Shown one piece after another: positions 63,077-64,000 of a stretch of DNA of 64,000 nucleotides (positions are counted from its first letter, which is position 1; every line of letters starts with the position of its first letter). The position numbers and the translations under genes were made by a program. This DNA is from Hungatella effluvii. Its GTDB lineage: Bacteria > Bacillota > Clostridia > Lachnospirales > Lachnospiraceae. A model generated the notes under the pieces. It worked only from the letters and a program-made list of their open reading frames with translations, searched no databases and was not told where the DNA came from. The DNA lies in NCBI RefSeq assembly GCF_003201875.1, contig NZ_QJKD01000002.1:434001-498000 (forward strand), written 5' to 3'.

Positions 63077-63127
63077 CTATTTTTTCCTAAAACGCAGGAG
63101 ATGGATGGAGCATCGGAAAGGAACCGT

Positions 63128-64000
63128 ATGGAGTGGGAGAAATTGCTTTCAAAGGAACGTTTTTATCATTCGGGAGACAGGGAAGAGTCTGGCCGGAATG
63201 ATTATGATACGATTATCAGGAGTACGCTGTTTCGGCGGCTTCAGGACAAGGCACAGGTATTTCCGCTGGAGGCGGACGATTATGTCAGAACGCGTCTTAC
63301 GCACTCTCTGGAGGTATCTGCCATCGGGAAAAGGCTGGGAGAGCTGACATTCCGGCGGCTGAAGGAGAGGCGGACAGACGCCTGGTTTGAAGAAAACCCG
63401 GAAACAGAATTTTCAGATACGCTTCTGTGTGCGGGATTGGTGCATGACATTGGAAATCCGCCCTTCGGTCATTTTGGAGAATATGCGGTCCGGGAGTGGT
63501 TTCAGCGTTATTTGAAGGACATGGAGCTGGGCGGACGCAGCGTCACGGAGGTGCTGGAGCGTGAGATGGTGACGGACCTTTACTGTTTTGAGGGCAATGC
63601 CCAGTCGCTGCGGCTTCTTTCCAAAACACCTCATCTCGGGAGGCAGCAGGGGTTCAATCTGACGTACCGTGTGCTGGCGTCCATTATCAAGTACCCGGTC
63701 TCCTCTTTTGCCATGAAGAATGGCAGCGGGAGCAGCCAATACGGAAAGTTCGGATATTATGTGGCGGAGCGGCCGCTCTTTCTGGCAGTCGAGGAGGCTG
63801 TCGGGACGGCCGGGGCGCGCCATCCGCTGTCCTATCTCCTGGAAGCGGCGGACGATATCGCTTACCGGACCTCGGATCTGGAGGATGCAATGGTAAAGAA
63901 GATTCTGACATTTTCCCAGATTGCCGCTGTGCTGGAGGAGTATGTGCCCGGAGACGGCATAAGCGGAGAAGGAAGAGAGGAGATGACGGAGGCAGTTCTT
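63128..64000 (+). CDS. dgt: Deoxyguanosinetriphosphate triphosphohydrolase, partial
   Basis: The first 291 codons of a dGTPase-like HD-domain protein; the gene runs out of the window. MEWEKLLSKERFYHSGD opens it. RTRLTHSLEVSAIGKRL (first metal His), LVHDIGNPPFGHFGE (HD pair) and LLEAADDIAYRTSDLEDA (later Asp) are the hallmark motifs. It would hydrolyse dGTP, or dNTPs generally, to the nucleoside and tripliphosphate-type product (triphosphate), limiting dNTP pools. AAGGAAC lies before the ATG. Confidence 0.92.
   Translation, partial: MEWEKLLSKERFYHSGDREESGRNDYDTIIRSTLFRRLQDKAQVFPLEADDYVRTRLTHSLEVSAIGKRLGELTFRRLKERRTDAWFEENPETEFSDTLLCAGLVHDIGNPPFGHFGEYAVREWFQRYLKDMELGGRSVTEVLEREMVTDLYCFEGNAQSLRLLSKTPHLGRQQGFNLTYRVLASIIKYPVSSFAMKNGSGSSQYGKFGYYVAERPLFLAVEEAVGTAGARHPLSYLLEAADDIAYRTSDLEDAMVKKILTFSQIAAVLEEYVPGDGISGEGREEMTEAVL

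Noticed and set aside
1..64000. CRISPR arrays, tRNA or rRNA genes, transposase genes
   Set aside because: Read for and not seen; the direct repeats present are too few or not spaced like CRISPR repeats, and no cloverleaf was recognised.

Overview
The window looks like chromosome of a gut-type Lachnospiraceae (Clostridia), probably close to the Enterocloster, Hungatella or Clostridium symbiosum group. This rests on the protein sequences of the translation genes (EF-Tu, EF-G, S4, a long L17 with an insertion), Gram-positive operon order, strong ribosome binding sites with GTG and TTG starts, type Z S14, lipoprotein ABC receptors and choline/glucan-binding-type cell-wall repeats. The species assignment is inference.

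Layout. 1-4200: end of the str operon (rpsG, fusA, tuf), closed by a terminator inside a repeated hairpin-rich intergenic element. 4341-9300: an M55 D-aminopeptidase, a secreted DUF5722-type glycosidase, a GNAT acetyltransferase and a secreted subtilisin-like protease. 9389-25205: a large sialic acid (nan) locus. It has nanA and an SGNH esterase on the minus strand, and nanE and nanK on the plus strand. These are followed by a complete five-gene peptide/sat-type ABC transporter with a translationally coupled FAD enzyme, an RpiR-family regulator and a three-gene CUT1-type sugar transporter without its own ATPase. 25361-30704: a membrane acyltransferase, an RNA methyltransferase-like gene, a cell-wall-binding protein and a large unrecognised protein. 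30869-47642: the S10/spc/alpha ribosomal clusters from rpsJ to rplQ with secY, adk, map, a KOW protein and infA. 47949-58260: a macro-domain protein, a 5'-3' exonuclease, two paralogous cell-wall-binding proteins, the ECF transporter core (ecfA1, ecfA2, ecfT), truA with a long C-terminal extension and kup. 58333-59319: rplM and rpsI. 59304-59944: a small AT-rich island flanked by imperfect repeats of the rpsI 3' end, holding a 31-residue holin-like type I toxin and its probable antisense RNA. 60019-64000: a LytTR/GHKL two-component system, a lipoprotein and the start of a dGTPase gene.

How it works together. The nan locus encodes uptake of sialic acid or a derivative by two unrelated ABC systems, cleavage to ManNAc (NanA), phosphorylation (NanK) and epimerisation to GlcNAc-6-P (NanE). 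nagA, nagB and a sialidase are not in the window. The plus-strand promoters of this locus share an AT-rich palindrome of the form AATAAAAA-N4/5-TTTTTATT near the -35 box, and it is best formed at nanE, the sat operon and the regulator. Two of the transcripts begin with terminator-like hairpins, which suggests a two-layer control.

Most interesting items: the toxin island in the rpsI 3' end with att-like repeats; a modular intergenic element found after both tuf and rplQ with different arms but conserved pairing; the FAD enzyme built into the sialate transporter operon; the shared palindrome and leader terminators of the nan locus; a 298-base structured spacer between rpsJ and rplC; the orphan 594-residue protein at 28920-30704; and the TruA C-terminal extension. 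No tRNA, rRNA or CRISPR array was seen.
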